Origin: Prunella strophiata
Lineage: Eukaryota > Chordata > Aves > Passeriformes > Prunellidae
DNA: 64,000 bases
Reading direction: 5' to 3'
Assembly (NCBI GenBank): GCA_036583965.1
Contig: JAZBQD010000001.1
Span: 29,360,597 to 29,424,596 of the forward strand
The notes below the pieces were generated by a model, which did not search any database, was not told the origin of the DNA, and saw nothing but the letters and a program-made list of their open reading frames with translations. Made by a program: the position numbers and the translations under genes. Positions 10,360 through 23,275 of this stretch are shown here, in pieces. How positions within the stretch are numbered: the stretch's first letter is position 1; each line of letters starts with the position of its first letter.

Positions 10360-13300
10360 CCATGAAACAATGTCTGTGACAATAAATCTAGTCTGAACCT
10401 CATAAATATGCTTGCTACTTTGAGAGCTGCATGTACGAAAAGCTGATCAAAATTCAAATGCTGTATACTCCCAGGCTCTATCTGTACTAACATATTTCCA
10501 GTTTTTCTGCACAGTATCATTAGCAAGTGCCCTGAGTCTAGGCTCTCTGGTTTCTTTATAATGTCTGTGTCTGGCTTTTTTTTCTCCCCTTCTGTCATTA
10601 TATCACAGAGCTAGGAAAATACAGAGCATTGCTGTGTGTGCAGTCAGTATTTGCTGGCTCAGTGACACAGATTCCTTCAAAAGACAATATTATCAAATTT
10701 ATTACAGAACTTTTTGAATGTACTTTGCATGCAGCACAAGCTCTTGAGATATGGAACTTGAAGGATACTGCAGCCAAACCCCTCAAATCTGCTGGTCTTT
10801 AGGGAACAGGATGGCAATTGTTGTCTGATATATTGGGAAGCCACAACTACCACACAGTTATGGGTAATCTCCATGGCACAGGAAGAACTGGAAGCAGCGT
10901 GGCCACATTGCCTTCCCCCAGCAAGACTCTTCTGCCACCTGACATCCAAGTAAAGGTTGGGGAAAACTGGACTATTAATAGGTACTGCAGACAATAACAG
11001 AGACTGCAGATTAACACTACAGAAGTTCTCTGTATTGTTTTCTGAACAAACTAGATTTCAAATATCCAGTTATGTTAATTCCTCATCTTTGCAGATTTTT
11101 TTCCCCTTCTATCCTTATCAAAGTCAGGATAGGAGACATCTACTTCTCTACTAGTCCACAGAACCACTTATTTCATGCTAAGCAAGCCTGCAGATTGTTC
11201 AGGCACAGTTTGTTCTCATCAATCTATTCTGGCTGCTCCCAATCAACATCTTGTCCTAGATAGAACTGAAGATGGAAAATACAAAATGGCACATTGGTGA
11301 CGGCCCACACAGATTCCTGAAGACAACACATAATTATTACAATGGCAAGAGTAAACACAACAAATTCAAGACATGAAATCACAAGTGGAACAATACAAGT
11401 GACCCAACACTCTTCCCCCAACACTCCAGCTCCAGGAAGCTGTCAGTATTCAGGCCTATTTTTTATATGTAGGATAGCTCAGATGATCCTACATTTTCTA
11501 TAGCAACCACTGTTTGTTAGAGTAATACATTCCCAATCTCAGAAATTCCAACCTAATATAAACCAGACAATATCAGCAAAAGCCAGCAGAAACCCCTCCC
11601 TCTCTCCAGTTCAATTGCTACCAAATGTGCATGGTTTATCTGAAGGGACATGGGGCATCTCTGCATCTCCCCATGTGGGAGAAAAATATGAAATGCTGGC
11701 AGCTACATCACTTTAATAGGGAAAATACATTAGTAACTGCAAAGCAGCTTGTCTGTGTTTAAGCCTTGCCTTCACTCCTTTCTTGGTGCTTACAGCTTCC
11801 TTTGCTCAGGCACACTCCCTGTTAGATTAAGCGTGAGAAATTTCAGAAGCTGGCCAGTAACTCAAGTGAATTGGAAAGCATTCTGTGTGACAAGTCATGT
11901 TACCCCTTTCTCTCCATAACCAACCTGAGGCACTCTTAAAAATATTAGAGCTGGTATTTGTGCCTACCTAAGGACTGATCTAAATTTCTTAGGAATCAGT
12001 GGCAAGGATTCCATCAACTGACATTGGACTAAACCCCTCCTGCTAAGAGGTGACTTCTGTGCATCACAGGATTCAGACACACCCCAACTGTGTATGTTAA
12101 AGAATGTGTGCAAAACCCTCAGCTGGCTAAAACATAGAAGTCCCATGTGGAAGGCAAGTCTATAACAGGGTAGACGAATGACTTTCCCCATCTTCTCACC
12201 CCCTACTCCAGAAAAAAAAAAAAAAAAATCCCTGTAAAGAAATGTGGGTTTTATTTCTCTGTGTTAAGAAGCTCTTAAGGGTATTTTACTCTCGTACTGG
12301 CTTTTTGTCTCCTGGAAATATTCCTCTCTATACTTGGTCAAAGGGGACTCTGTTCTAAAGAGACTTCAGTTTTGGGGGGAAAAAAATAGCATGCTGAGCT
12401 GGAAAAGTGAAGGAGGACAGCAAAAATTATGCAGAAAAAAAAATAATTAAAATTCATGGCTATAGCTGTGAGGAAAACTAGTCAAAAAGTACTTTACAAT
12501 TCCCAGGAACTATGCCTGCTCTAGAGCTCAGGTTTGGACAAATTTGGGTTGACAGCAAGACATTGTCAAACCCACATTTTTTCCACAGAAAATAAGTTCT
12601 CAGGACCCTGCATCTGCACTGACTGACTCATTTTCTGTAAGTCTTACAGTTCTCCAAACTGATGGATTCTGGGCAGACCTGCTGGGAGCCCAACCCTGAA
12701 GTCACAGGTGTGGGACAACTATTCCCATGTTTTCACCCAATTCCTCAGCCATGCTTCAGCAGGAAGCTGCAGAGGGGCAGAGCCAGGGCTCCAGCTGGGT
12801 GTGCCACCAGATGCTGCTGCAGGGCCACCCTGCTGGGGGGGTTCCTCCTCAGGACACAGCTTGCAGTGTCTGCCACAACCTCTGAGACAAATTCTGCGGG
12901 ACTGTGCCCAGCTTTGGGGTGGCTTGCTTGGGCTCCACACTTCACTTTTGGGGCTAATCTCAGGACAGCCAGTTTTCCCAAGGGAAGTATCAGGTCCTTT
13001 CAAGGTTGCTGGTTCTGGATAATCTGGATAGGGTGCCTCAGTTTTTGTGGCCCTTTCTTTGGAAAGGTTTCGTTAGATGCAGAAACACCTGGGCAACTTT
13101 TGTGAACATGAGTGTTTTAGTTTCCACCAAATGTCTTTTGGCATTTTCACATATAAGAAAATTCCTTTGCCTGAAAGACCTTTACCTTTAGTTCCTACCT
13201 TACTTCATGGGCCAAGTATTAACAAGTTAAAGTCTATAGTATTTGTCAGCTGATGAATCCCAAACAAAAACTACATGCAACTAATTTAAGATCTATTCCA

Positions 13301-14308
13301 TTAGTTCTAGTACAATTGTTTAGTCTTTTACTTATGTATTGTACTGCATTTATATTAAATTTCTTTCATTTCATGGAATGAATTCATGAAACATCTACTG
13401 CTCCCAAGATTTAATTAAGACCTGATCAGATAAGCAGGTTGTACCTTCCACACAAATATAACTACAGACCAGCAACCTAATTTATGAATATAAATGCCTC
13501 TTTCTACCAAAATATGTCCTATCTAACAGGTCTCTGAAAGCCAGTTAATAAATATGCCATGAGATGCTATCTCCACTTTACACATACAAGTTTGTGACAG
13601 CACTCTTGTGTGTTAGTAGCAAAGCCATAAAAGCAAAGCATTGGAAAGTTTATACATATGTGAAATGCTTTGCCAGGAACAGATGGGGAAATGGGATCAG
13701 AAGGAAAGTTTTCAGCAATAACAAAATACTTAAAGGAAGAAAAGGTCACATGAAATGTTGAATTATTTTTTCCAAAAAAAATTTGGTCCTGTGCAAAATG
13801 TGGCACGTATTGTAACTAATAATTTCAAAGTGCAGAAATCTGTTGTTTCTCAAAATTTCATCTCTGATGCTTTTTCCTTATTTTTAGTTCACACCAAAAG
13901 CCGTTATGAATTTTCCAAAGGGTGAAACCTTAACTTCTGTCTCACTGTGCTATTCCATTCCTTTAACAAATCCAAGTACAAAACTTCTACAGGCTATAAA
14001 GGCTTTAATGAAGTTATTGTAGCACCATCATGCTTTTTCACAGACAACACTGAGATATTCTCTCACTAAACAAGGATGAAAACATGGATGAAAAACGCTA
14101 GAAGCCTTCAAAGCAGCACTGCTTTACTGAAGTGACCAGGACACCCCACAACTGCACAACTTTTTTCCATAGTACACTGCAAACAACTTGCAATGACCCT
14201 GATAGATACTGTGTGGCTAGAAGCTCCCATTATCACAAAAAGCCTGAGCTTGTTCTTACTTTATTTTTAAAATAAATTAGTTTAGTTCTTTTAAAATTTA
14301 AAGTACCA
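10360..14308. other. No gene seen
   Basis: Unique-looking DNA. The part at about 12660-13020 is more GC-balanced and carries open frames up to 147 codons on the plus strand and 94 on the minus strand. It has few CpGs, overlapping frames on both strands and no protein family I recognise, so I do not call it coding. Short A runs occur at 12213-12228. Confidence 0.4.
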
Positions 14309-14380
14309 CAAAAGTAAAACAACAACAAAAACAAACCAAAAAACAGAAACAAAAAAAAAAAAAGAAAAAAAAAGTAAAAT
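14309..14380 (+). repeat. A-rich low-complexity tract
   Basis: The stretch is almost entirely A with scattered C and G, in AAC, AAAAC and AAAG-type units, ending in two long A runs. Slippage on an A-rich seed explains it. Confidence 0.8.
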
Positions 14381-17300
14381 TATTCCTCTCCATTTATTTT
14401 TAATTGATTTTTGTTCCTAAATGTTCTTTTTTTCCAGGATTGCATAAACCAGAACCCATAATATAGCTACAGCTACTTCTCAGTCTTTGCAACAGAGTGG
14501 AAACATGTAATACCCCAGTGCTGAGACTGAAGGCACACCCCACCTACAAGTAGTTTAAAAATTTCTTTAACAGCACTGCAGGAAGGATTTGCCTGCCTCC
14601 TAACAGCATACAGCTGAGAAGTAGTGAACAGCACTGAATATCAAAGATTCAATCTATCCCTTTTTCTGTGTGTAAAGCACCTAGAGAATCTAATCCATTG
14701 TCTTTCCACTGCAAAAATAAATTTAATTGGTAGCTCTTCTGCCATACCTAAACCCTCACAGTTTTACACTTCAATTTCTAATTTTTACTACATATTTTAG
14801 TTTTTCCTTGTTATCACCAGTTTGAAACCTCTAGGACAGAAACAGTAGTTCCAGGTCTGCCTCTCTTTAACTATCAAACTAGTTAAACCATCAGCTAGTG
14901 GTGCAACATAGTAGTTTGACAGATTTCCAGGGTACACAGCAGTTAAACAAAAATAGATGTAAATTCAGCTTAGCAATATAGGCTACCATGCACTCATCAG
15001 TTTCTATCCAAGTAAGAAAAGAAAAGGTCAGAGAAAAGCCTGATGTGGTTTGGTTTGAGAATGTAGTAAAAATCCAAAATGCACACCTATATGCAAAATG
15101 CACCATTAGTCCCAGTGCCTGGAAGTTGTGGCTTGTGCTGTGTACTAGCTCAGAAAATGGCCAGTCTGGACAAGAAAGTCTGTTTATTTCTTTAAGTAAA
15201 TATACAGGAAAACAGTGGATTGACCTCAGAGCAACTGAGCCATAATATACAGTCATCTACAGAAAGTTAGTGAACCTGGTAAATGTTTGGTCACTAAGAG
15301 GATGGACATTAAAAATTGAACCATATGGACAAAATGAAATAAAAAAGCTTTTACTTTTAATGGAATACCCTTTTGTCAATTATATCAGCAAGGTCAGCAT
15401 GTAATGGGATAAAACCCTAGATACACAGGAAAGAATAAAATTTTTTACCATCAGGATAACAGTTATGTATTACAATTTAGCAAAATTGAATGAGTGCTTA
15501 AAGTCTAATTCCAGCCTTCTTAGGGTGTAGCCACTACTGACTTCATCCCACAGAATTTGGCTTGTAAAGGCCTTCTTCCTTAATACACACCTGCTTTTGC
15601 TGTGTGAGACTGCAGTGACATACTGCAGACCCTACTACAGCATTAGCCATGGATTGGGGAGCTGGGATCACTGTTTTCTCTGTTGCAGGTTACTCAGGAA
15701 ATAACTTTTTCTCTTGCATTTGCCAGGTATTTGCTGCTATTCATGCAGTGATTAACATTCAGCTATTCAGGTCAATTACCTGACTCTGTGGTAAAATTAG
15801 TCTTTTTCCACAACAAAACAAAAACCAAGAAAGAATTAAAAATAAAAAAATATATAGGAACCCAGCCCTGGATATCCTCCAGAAAATACATTATGCTCTC
15901 TTTTCAGTTTATGAAGGTCTTATTCTGCTCCAGCACTATTACAATTCATTTTACTGTTCACCATCTCTAAAAGAAGTATCTAAACCTTTCTGTTTAGATA
16001 CTCACAGGAAAGATCCATATTTTTTTTCAGTTTGTAAAGTTAAAATTATTGGTTTGAGGTTGAAATGTTTTATATCCTCTATCACTTGCATTTTCTTGAC
16101 CTTGGACAAAAAATCCCCCTGTTTCATCTAGGTAATTTCAAAGAGTAAAAGAGGAACCTCATTACATCTACAAAGTTTAACCTCCTTGCTTTAAAATAAC
16201 ATGGAATAGTTTCTTGGGATTTGTTACAAGCACTATGCACAAAAGCATGTTAATTATCTGATCTAAGTTTACATTTGCTTTATCTTCCTTTTGTGCAGAT
16301 TGTAGCATATTAATTTCATGCTGCCTTCTTAAAAATGGTTATTAGAGCAGCAATTGGCATTCAAAGCAGCCTTACACTGGACTCATGCCTCAACAGCACA
16401 GCACTGTCCACCACACTCATATGAAAGAAAGATGAACCCAATGATGAAGAAGAAGGAAATCAACTCATACAATGTTGAAGATTTCTTTGACTGTAATTCC
16501 TAATATGTGTCTGCAGTAATTTTCCAAGGAGAAAATGTTCTACTGAGTACAAATGTTGTTGATTTTCAGTAAGATCTTTGTGCACGGCTCCCTGGGGTGT
16601 TTTGCAAATTATTCATTTCAGTGTCAGTAAAAATCCTTGTACCTTTTCTGTTAGCCTAAATAGCAAACTTGGTTTAAAGGGTAATGGGCTTAATAGAAAC
16701 TTATAGTGATCATAATTGTACTCCCAGTGTCCAGACATTACAGTACCAAGTGCAGAAGGTAAGTGGCCTTGTCAGCAGGTTTTCAGGTATTAGTCTACCT
16801 CTGAGAAAAATTATTGCATTGCAGGACACTAGAGACAGCTGTGAATGTTTTCCTTCATATGAGGTAAGGACAACTGAGGAAAATGGATGAGATTTTTCTT
16901 CATTTCTGTCAAATTCCATACACAGAGAAAACATTTCATTTCTGAACAGGGTATGAAGCAACCTGACTAAAATAAACAAGTATAGCTTAAAAAAAAAAAA
17001 ATCAGGTATGAGATGGCAAGGACTGCTGCCAGCATCTATAAGAAATGATTCCATAGAGTGGGGTAAGGTACATCTGAAATGACAGGACAAGATAAATATA
17101 GCTGTGTGTTACCAACTTCCACTGACTCACAGAATATAAAATTTAAGAGTAATGTGTTCTTCTGCTGCAGTTGGTCTAAAACAAGGCCTTCTATGATCAA
17201 ATATTTAGAGGAAAAGGCTAGGAAAAATGTATAATTCTAGTTGTGAATAAGTCACTTGTTTTTCAACCTTGGTGATCTCAATTAAAATTCCTGCCTTATG

Positions 17301-17678
17301 AATGAGGTAATTGTTTTAACTTTCATGACCAAAATACCAAACCTCTACCTTAAGATTTCTAAGGCAAGGAGCACTTATTTCAGGGTTAATGGAAACTATA
17401 CACAAAAACAAGTACCCTCACACATCAGGAGGGCAGCAGATTCCTTTTAGGAATCCTTGGTGGGCTGCTGCATATAGGTGCTCCCACATTAAACCAGTGT
17501 TTTTGTGGTAGCTGGACTTCCTGTTCTGACAATGCCAAACATTTTGCACATTTTCAACAGAGATGCACATCCAAATGCCAACAGCTGTGATCTGGAACTT
17601 TGCAGCTCAAAAGCAATCCTTAAGCACTAAATCTACTTTTGGGGCAGTGAACCACCTTGGCTAAAAGCTTGCTGACAG
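14381..17678. other. No gene seen
   Basis: AT-rich sequence with no recognised repeat. The one structure I note is the perfect short inverted repeat at 15975-16002, listed separately. Open frames up to about 126 codons occur on the minus strand but lack any family signature. Confidence 0.4.
15975..16002. repeat. Perfect 11-bp inverted repeat with 6-nt loop
   Basis: AGTATCTAAAC (15975-15985) is the exact reverse complement of GTTTAGATACT (15992-16002), separated by CTTTCT. It could form a hairpin in single-stranded DNA or RNA. Nothing around it marks it as a miRNA precursor or a transposon end, and a chance origin is quite possible in AT-rich DNA of this length. Confidence 0.7.
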
Positions 17679-18109
17679 TGATGCCTTAAGCTCTAGCTTT
17701 CTTATTTTCCACAATCTGTACTGCATTAGCATGTAACTAACGAACCTCATATAAAGTGTTAGCAAGTTCTCTTCAGCTTCCTTAGACAAAACAATCCTTT
17801 TCCAGCCTGAGAACCAAGGACACCATTGCAGCTTCAGACCCAAAAAGTACAAACAGGGAATTGAGGAGAGCAATCTGGGAGGATGGGACTTCATAACCTG
17901 AAGCTGTAATTGGACAATTAACCCCAAAATGTAAATGGACCAAAACTTACAAAAGAGTGAAAACTCATGACCCATCATCCATCTTGGGTGCAGCCTCAGC
18001 CAGGCTCTTGTGCTGCCCAGGGTGAATCCTTTGAAGGCCTTTGAATAAATCCCTGCTTCATTCCTTTCACACTGTCTAGCCTGTTTCAGATAGCCTCTCA
18101 AGGCATCAA
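17679..18109 (+). mobile_element. Solo LTR of a second ERV family, plus strand
   Basis: The element begins TGATGCCTT and ends AAGGCATCA, a perfect 9-base terminal inverted repeat of LTR type. Inside, the order is a U3-like region, a degenerate TATA box (TTACAAAAG near 17948), and a polyadenylation signal AATAAA at 18044-18049. A short R/U5 end follows with CTGCTTCATTCCTTTCACAC and TGTCTAGCCTG. I recognise this layout from an LTR family frequent in songbird genomes. Its 431-base length fits a complete LTR. No retroviral coding sequence is next to it. The flanking five bases (GACAG and ATGGT) do not match, so the target-site duplication is lost or never existed. Confidence 0.85.
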
Positions 18110-18548
18110 TGGTGCAGTGGAATTCACATTCTGTTTGCCTATGCTACACCCACATGCAAAGAGCTTGTGAAGAGCAAAAAGCCTGATAATTAATTATAGA
18201 AACATTATGGTCTTACAACAATTGTATTGTCTATTTTACAGACTGTACCAGAAATTTCTATGAAAATGAACTGAAGTTTCAGCTCATGAGGAATTTCTAG
18301 GTGGAATGAAATTTCCACAGATCTTGAAATTCCAGACTTAGGCAGGGAGCTCAGAAAACTGAAAGGGTGACTAAATTGAGGTGAGTACCTACACAGATAA
18401 AAGTCTCTGAGGCAACAAACAAAAGCACAATAAAATCTACTGCAAAACATTCTGAAGGCAGAGGCCCATTTGAGATGAAATAGCACACATTTCCCATAAA
18501 GGCAGCAAAACCAAAGGGTGCTGAAAGAGATCCCAGAATGGATAAGGC
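18110..18548. other. No gene seen between LTR and CR1
   Basis: Unique-looking AT-rich DNA. Minus-strand open frames here run on into the CR1 fragment and look accidental. Confidence 0.4.
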
Positions 18549-18755
18549 TGCAAGAGACCAATGTCCCTGCTCAAGCAGGCCCATCCTCAATCACACAGCA
18601 CAGGATTGTGTAAAGACAATTCTGGTGTATCTCCAGTGAGGGAGACTCCATCTCTGCACAACCTGTTCCAGTGCTTGGTCATCCACAAAGTAAAAAAGTT
18701 CTTCCTCATCTTCAGATGGAACTTCCTGTGCATCAGTTTCTGTCTGTAACATGAG
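18549..18755 (-). mobile_element. CR1 LINE fragment, 3' region, minus strand
   Basis: Read on the plus strand, it follows the reverse complement of CR1: GCAAGAGACC, then CTGCTCAAGCAGG, GGGAGACTCCATCTCTGCAC, CTGTTCCAGTGCTTGGTCA, AAGTTCTTCCTCA and GATGGAACTTCCTGTG. That is the order expected of the 3' part of a CR1 inserted on the minus strand. It is truncated at its 5' end and has several short deletions. Confidence 0.85.
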
Positions 18756-21700
18756 AATCTTCTAACAAACAGCACCACACCAGCCTTAGACTAGCAACAA
18801 CTAACTGGAAAGGGATGCTACAACTTAAGGCCCTTTTCTAAATAGTAATTTAAGAAATAGCTCAATCCCTATTTATTCCAAACTTGTGGATGATTTGCTT
18901 TGTACAAGAGTTGCTTTGAAGTCTGGGGAGTGTGTGAACAAGTTGTTTGAAACAGCACAATGATTAGAGGGGACAGCTCACATCTGGGGAAGAAATTACA
19001 AGGATCTGCAGAGAAATCGTTCCATGAGCAGTGGAGCTAACTACATCTGGTTTCCACTGGACCAGTGACTTCTTGTTGATTAACTTTTAACTGAATGTGT
19101 GAGGTCACCCTAACTAAATATTCAGTAAGTAGTAGATGGAAAAAATAAGTCTTTTTCTGTTGCTTTGTGTTTGAAAACTGGTAATTCACACAGGAAAGAA
19201 GCTTTAGTTGAGGAGGGGATTCTCTAATGTCTGGAACAGAAAACACTCCAAAAGCTGGTTTTTTTCAAGCAGCTAAGCATCAATGATATACTATTCTGTG
19301 TCTGTTTTTTTTTTTTGCTTTAGTAAGAATTTTAGTTATTCTTATTTTTCACCCTTTCCAGTGGACATATTAAAAAGATATTTGCTTTCCAGGAGAGGTA
19401 TTTCATTACTTATTAGGAATTTAATGTGATTAAGAACTTTATTCACAAATATGTCTGATTGAAAATGGAAGATAGGTAAATATGTTTTCATAAGTCTTAT
19501 TTCCTTAGGAAATGAGGATTCAAATAAATCAGACATGCAGAGAGGTGGAAACAACCTGGGGGACTGGGTAAACTAGGAATTCATAGTGGTTTCCTTCTTG
19601 ATTAGTGAATCTTATTCAACATTTCTCATGATGGAAGACCAAATGTCCTGGGAAAACCCCAGTACTTCTGTGATTACCAGACCTCCATCTGCTCCTGAAG
19701 GAGCCTGTGATCCATGCAAAGAAAGGAGGGAATATTATTACTGTTTTACACACAGGCAAACCTAATGCTGCTGCAATTTATGACATTGATTTCTCTGCAT
19801 GTTCAGGGACATGTGGCTGAATCTGAGTTTGGATTTCCACACTGCCATTCCAAGGCCTTGAGCACAGACCTGCTTATGCTCCTGGACATTCTCAGGGATA
19901 CACAAACTCTTCCATGTGAGTAATCTCAGTGGGAAAGGAGAGAGGTCTATGCAGTGGGACGTGGTATCCAGCAGGCTGCCAGCAAACCCAGCCCTGGTGA
20001 TTCTGGATGTAATTTATAAAAGGGAACTTAGGCTGCCTCATTAGGTTCCAGATTTTTCTCATTATGGAGTGCAACAAAATAGAGAAATTAAGCAAAGACA
20101 CTGCTACAGAGAATCAGGAATATTGGGTGACAGATGAAAGGTTCAGACACTCTTTGCATGCTTGAAACAGTGCTCCACTACATTGATAATGACAGGGAAA
20201 AACCATGGAAGGAAAAATTTGCTATATTCACATTTTAATTTATGGAACTGTCAACAAAATTAACTTAAGGTTTTACTATGGGCATATTCAGAAGAGTAGT
20301 AATGTGTTGATTTTGTTTTTTTTAATATGTGGCAACTACTGGAATCTATTTCAGAGAATGAGTTGGTTTTGAGATAAAGTGAGAGCATGCCTCCAACTGC
20401 TGCCATTCTCTTCAAGTAAAAACCCTTCTTAGCAGCAATTCCTGGCCACATAGCATTTCCATTATACTTGGGTCTGTTTTTTTTGTACAACTTACAAGTG
20501 ATTTTGTTTCTTTTAAAATGAGTACAAGTGATAAATCTACTATGAAACTACAAAGCCTACTGAAAGGCTTGCATTTATTTAACAGTGAACCAAATTAGAC
20601 CCTACTTGGCTACCAGGCAAAATGTACTTTACACTACAGAATACAAATACAAAAGAACTACCCACTAGAAAAAAGAGAAAAGTTTCCTGTCCTGCCTTTA
20701 ACACAGTCAGAGAACAGTGTAAACAGAAAAGAAAAAGGAAGGTGTTACCCTATTCAGAATGGAAAAAAAGGCAGAATTAACTCAGGGTGTCTCCACTAAT
20801 TATCTGCTTCAAAAGGAGTAGGAATTATGTAGCCCTAGGAACTTTCCAAGGTATGAGCTCTAGTAGTTCATTAGCCAACCCCATAAGCAGGAATCAACAA
20901 TAAACTGGAACCAAAACCCTCTAAATTTAAAGTTAATGACTGATTTTGTTGCTTCTCTGTTTTTATCACTTAACTGCATTAACATTAACCTGTTTGTAAG
21001 CAAACATGTCCTGAAAATTTGTGGTGGCCTCAATGGTTCCTAAATGCTCTATCCCAGCACAGAACACCCCAAAGACACCAGGCAGCTGGACACTGAATAC
21101 CTCCACCCTCCAAATGCTGTGCATCCTGCCTTAAGGCACAGGGAAGAAGAAAAAGTAACTTGGTAATTCTCCTCAAAGCTTAACAGGCAGCTTTGGAGAT
21201 TAGAGACAGTACTGGATGTCTGCTTGGAACTACTGCCTGGGTGATGGTGAGCAAACATTTCACTAATCCCAAGTACAATCCAACTGCATGGAAACACTGC
21301 AGTCCCTCACCTTCACTCATGGGGGGGAAGCTGCTTTCAGGGCACTGAGCAAAGGCAGCCCTTTGTTTCCCAGTGCTGTTGTGATTAAAAGCAAGCAACT
21401 TATTATTGCAATGTAATATCAATTATATGAAGCACTTCCACAGGTTCAAGAACAAGAGCTCTAAATAGCATAGGAAACAAGGAACACTTACTGCAGCCCT
21501 GATCATAGTCTAATTTCTACTCAATGTTTTCCTCATTGAAAAAGGGCTTTCTTAGTTTCAGTTCTAAGCAGAATAAACCATATCTTTTTTTTTAATGATT
21601 TCTATGAAGAGATAGCTCATTCAAATACTAGCTCCAGGTCCTTAAAGGCATTACTCTGTAATGGGAAAGAGTGAAATCAGGCAGTTGGCCCTATAAGGAC

Positions 21701-22142
21701 CACCAGTGGAGACTGCAGAGCAAAAATGAAGAAAATCCTTTATCTGCTTTTCCCATTTCTGAAGTCACATTGGCCATTTTCCATCACATTAGTAACAGCA
21801 AGAGGTGATGTCATTTTGCACTGCCTCCACCCTCTCCTAGTCCTTAGGGAGGGTGCTCTGCCACTGGGAATTCAGATCAGTTTTGGAAGCTGCCATCCCC
21901 AAGAACTAAACCCCACAACTTTCTGGTTTTAGCTCTGTTGTGTCTGGAAGAGGAGAAAGATTCAGATGCCTTCAGTATTTAAAGATGCCTTTCCATGCAG
22001 TCTGCCAAAACTTCTCTAAGGATTCCCTCCTCTCTGACACAAATAACTTCCATAGGTCCAGAAGGAAGTTGATACACATTTTCTGTCTGTTCCACACAAT
22101 CCTTGCAACAACTTCTGCTTTTCAGTGGAAAAAAAAAAAAAA
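18756..22142. other. No gene seen
   Basis: AT-rich DNA with short T runs (around 19308, 20316 and 21589) and an A run at 22129-22142 abutting the 1.1-kb duplication. No repeat family or exon was recognised. Confidence 0.4.
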
Positions 22143-23265
22143 AGCAAATCCAACAAAAATCTTCATAATCTAAAGATTATCAAGTATTTAATTCAAAAGG
22201 CAAATCAAAAAAGACAAAAAATCAGTAGAAATACAGGTCTAAACCTGGACAAAGACAACAAAGCTCTATGTAAAGGAAACTGAGTATTACAGGAATAATA
22301 AAAATACCACTGCACAGTAAAAAATCAGCTCCATGGTTTCATCTAAAAGTGTTCTGGAAAAAATTTGCTATCAATTACGCCTCTCCTCTACATACAAGCT
22401 TCATAAATGAAGTATAGGGTTTTAAGAGACATTTTCTCTTTCTTTTGTCAGGTCTGGAGTCATTAAACAGAGATTAGCTGGATAAATAGAGGAAGTGATT
22501 TTTAAACTGTTTGCAAACTTAATGTGAAGAGCCCAGCCTTGCAAATTATCACATCTAATCAGAGATGCATGCTTCACTGCTCCAGTAATTGTACTAGTAT
22601 TAGTCAAATTCTTGTTGTCTCCTCATTAGCCATGAAAAGGAGACTCAAGATGTACTTCATTAGAGTATCCTGAATATAAATTTTTAGTGTAAGGAGGAAG
22701 AGATGTGTTACATTCTGTACTTCATATAGAAAGAAAAAATATTAAGAACATAAAACATATTGAATCATTCTGGGTTTTGACTGGATATATGTCTTTAACA
22801 ACCAAACCCCTCTTTTCTCTTTTCATTTTTATTGTCTCAATCCCTTCTTTTATTTGTGGTGAGACTAGAGCACTTGAAAATGCAATTTACAACCAATGTC
22901 ATAAAAATATATTAAGAAATGGGCTGTATTATGCAGCCCTCCCCATTTCCATAGCCAGAAGAACACAGCGTAATCACAAGCTGTCTTTTGTAGAGACTTT
23001 TAGTAAATTCTTGACTACTGGATAGTGATCTAACTTGCATTAAATGTAGATCAAATCAAAAGGTTTGTTCCTTTGATCAGCAAAGCATTTAAGTACATGC
23101 TCATGCCCTTCTTTATTTAGCAATGCCCTTAAGTATATGACACTAAATCAAGAGAATTTAAACACATGCCTAACATGTGAAGCATGTGCTTAAGGGAATT
23201 GGGATTTAAAACATCCAGCTTGAATAGGATTTCCAAACAGGTCTATTAGAAGGCTAAAAGCAAAA
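22143..23265. repeat. Tandem duplication 2, copy A (1.1 kb)
   Basis: The block is repeated at a constant offset of 1133 bases (copy B, 23276-24398), with no net insertion or deletion inside. I count five substitutions: 22570 T/C, 22794 T/C, 22800 A/T, 22832 T/C and 22989 T/A (copy A/copy B). That is about 99.6% identity. The left edge is preceded by a run of A and the unit ends in GGCTAAAAGCAAAAA, so A-rich microhomology lies at the junctions. The 61- and 106-codon frames it contains recur in copy B only because the DNA is duplicated. They resemble no known protein. Confidence 0.95.
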
Positions 23266-23275
23266 AAAACAAAAA

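Noticed and set aside
12662..13105. 147-codon plus-strand frame in a more GC-balanced region
   Set aside because: Equally long frames overlap it on the other strand, there is no domain, and no promoter or clear splice signals accompany it.
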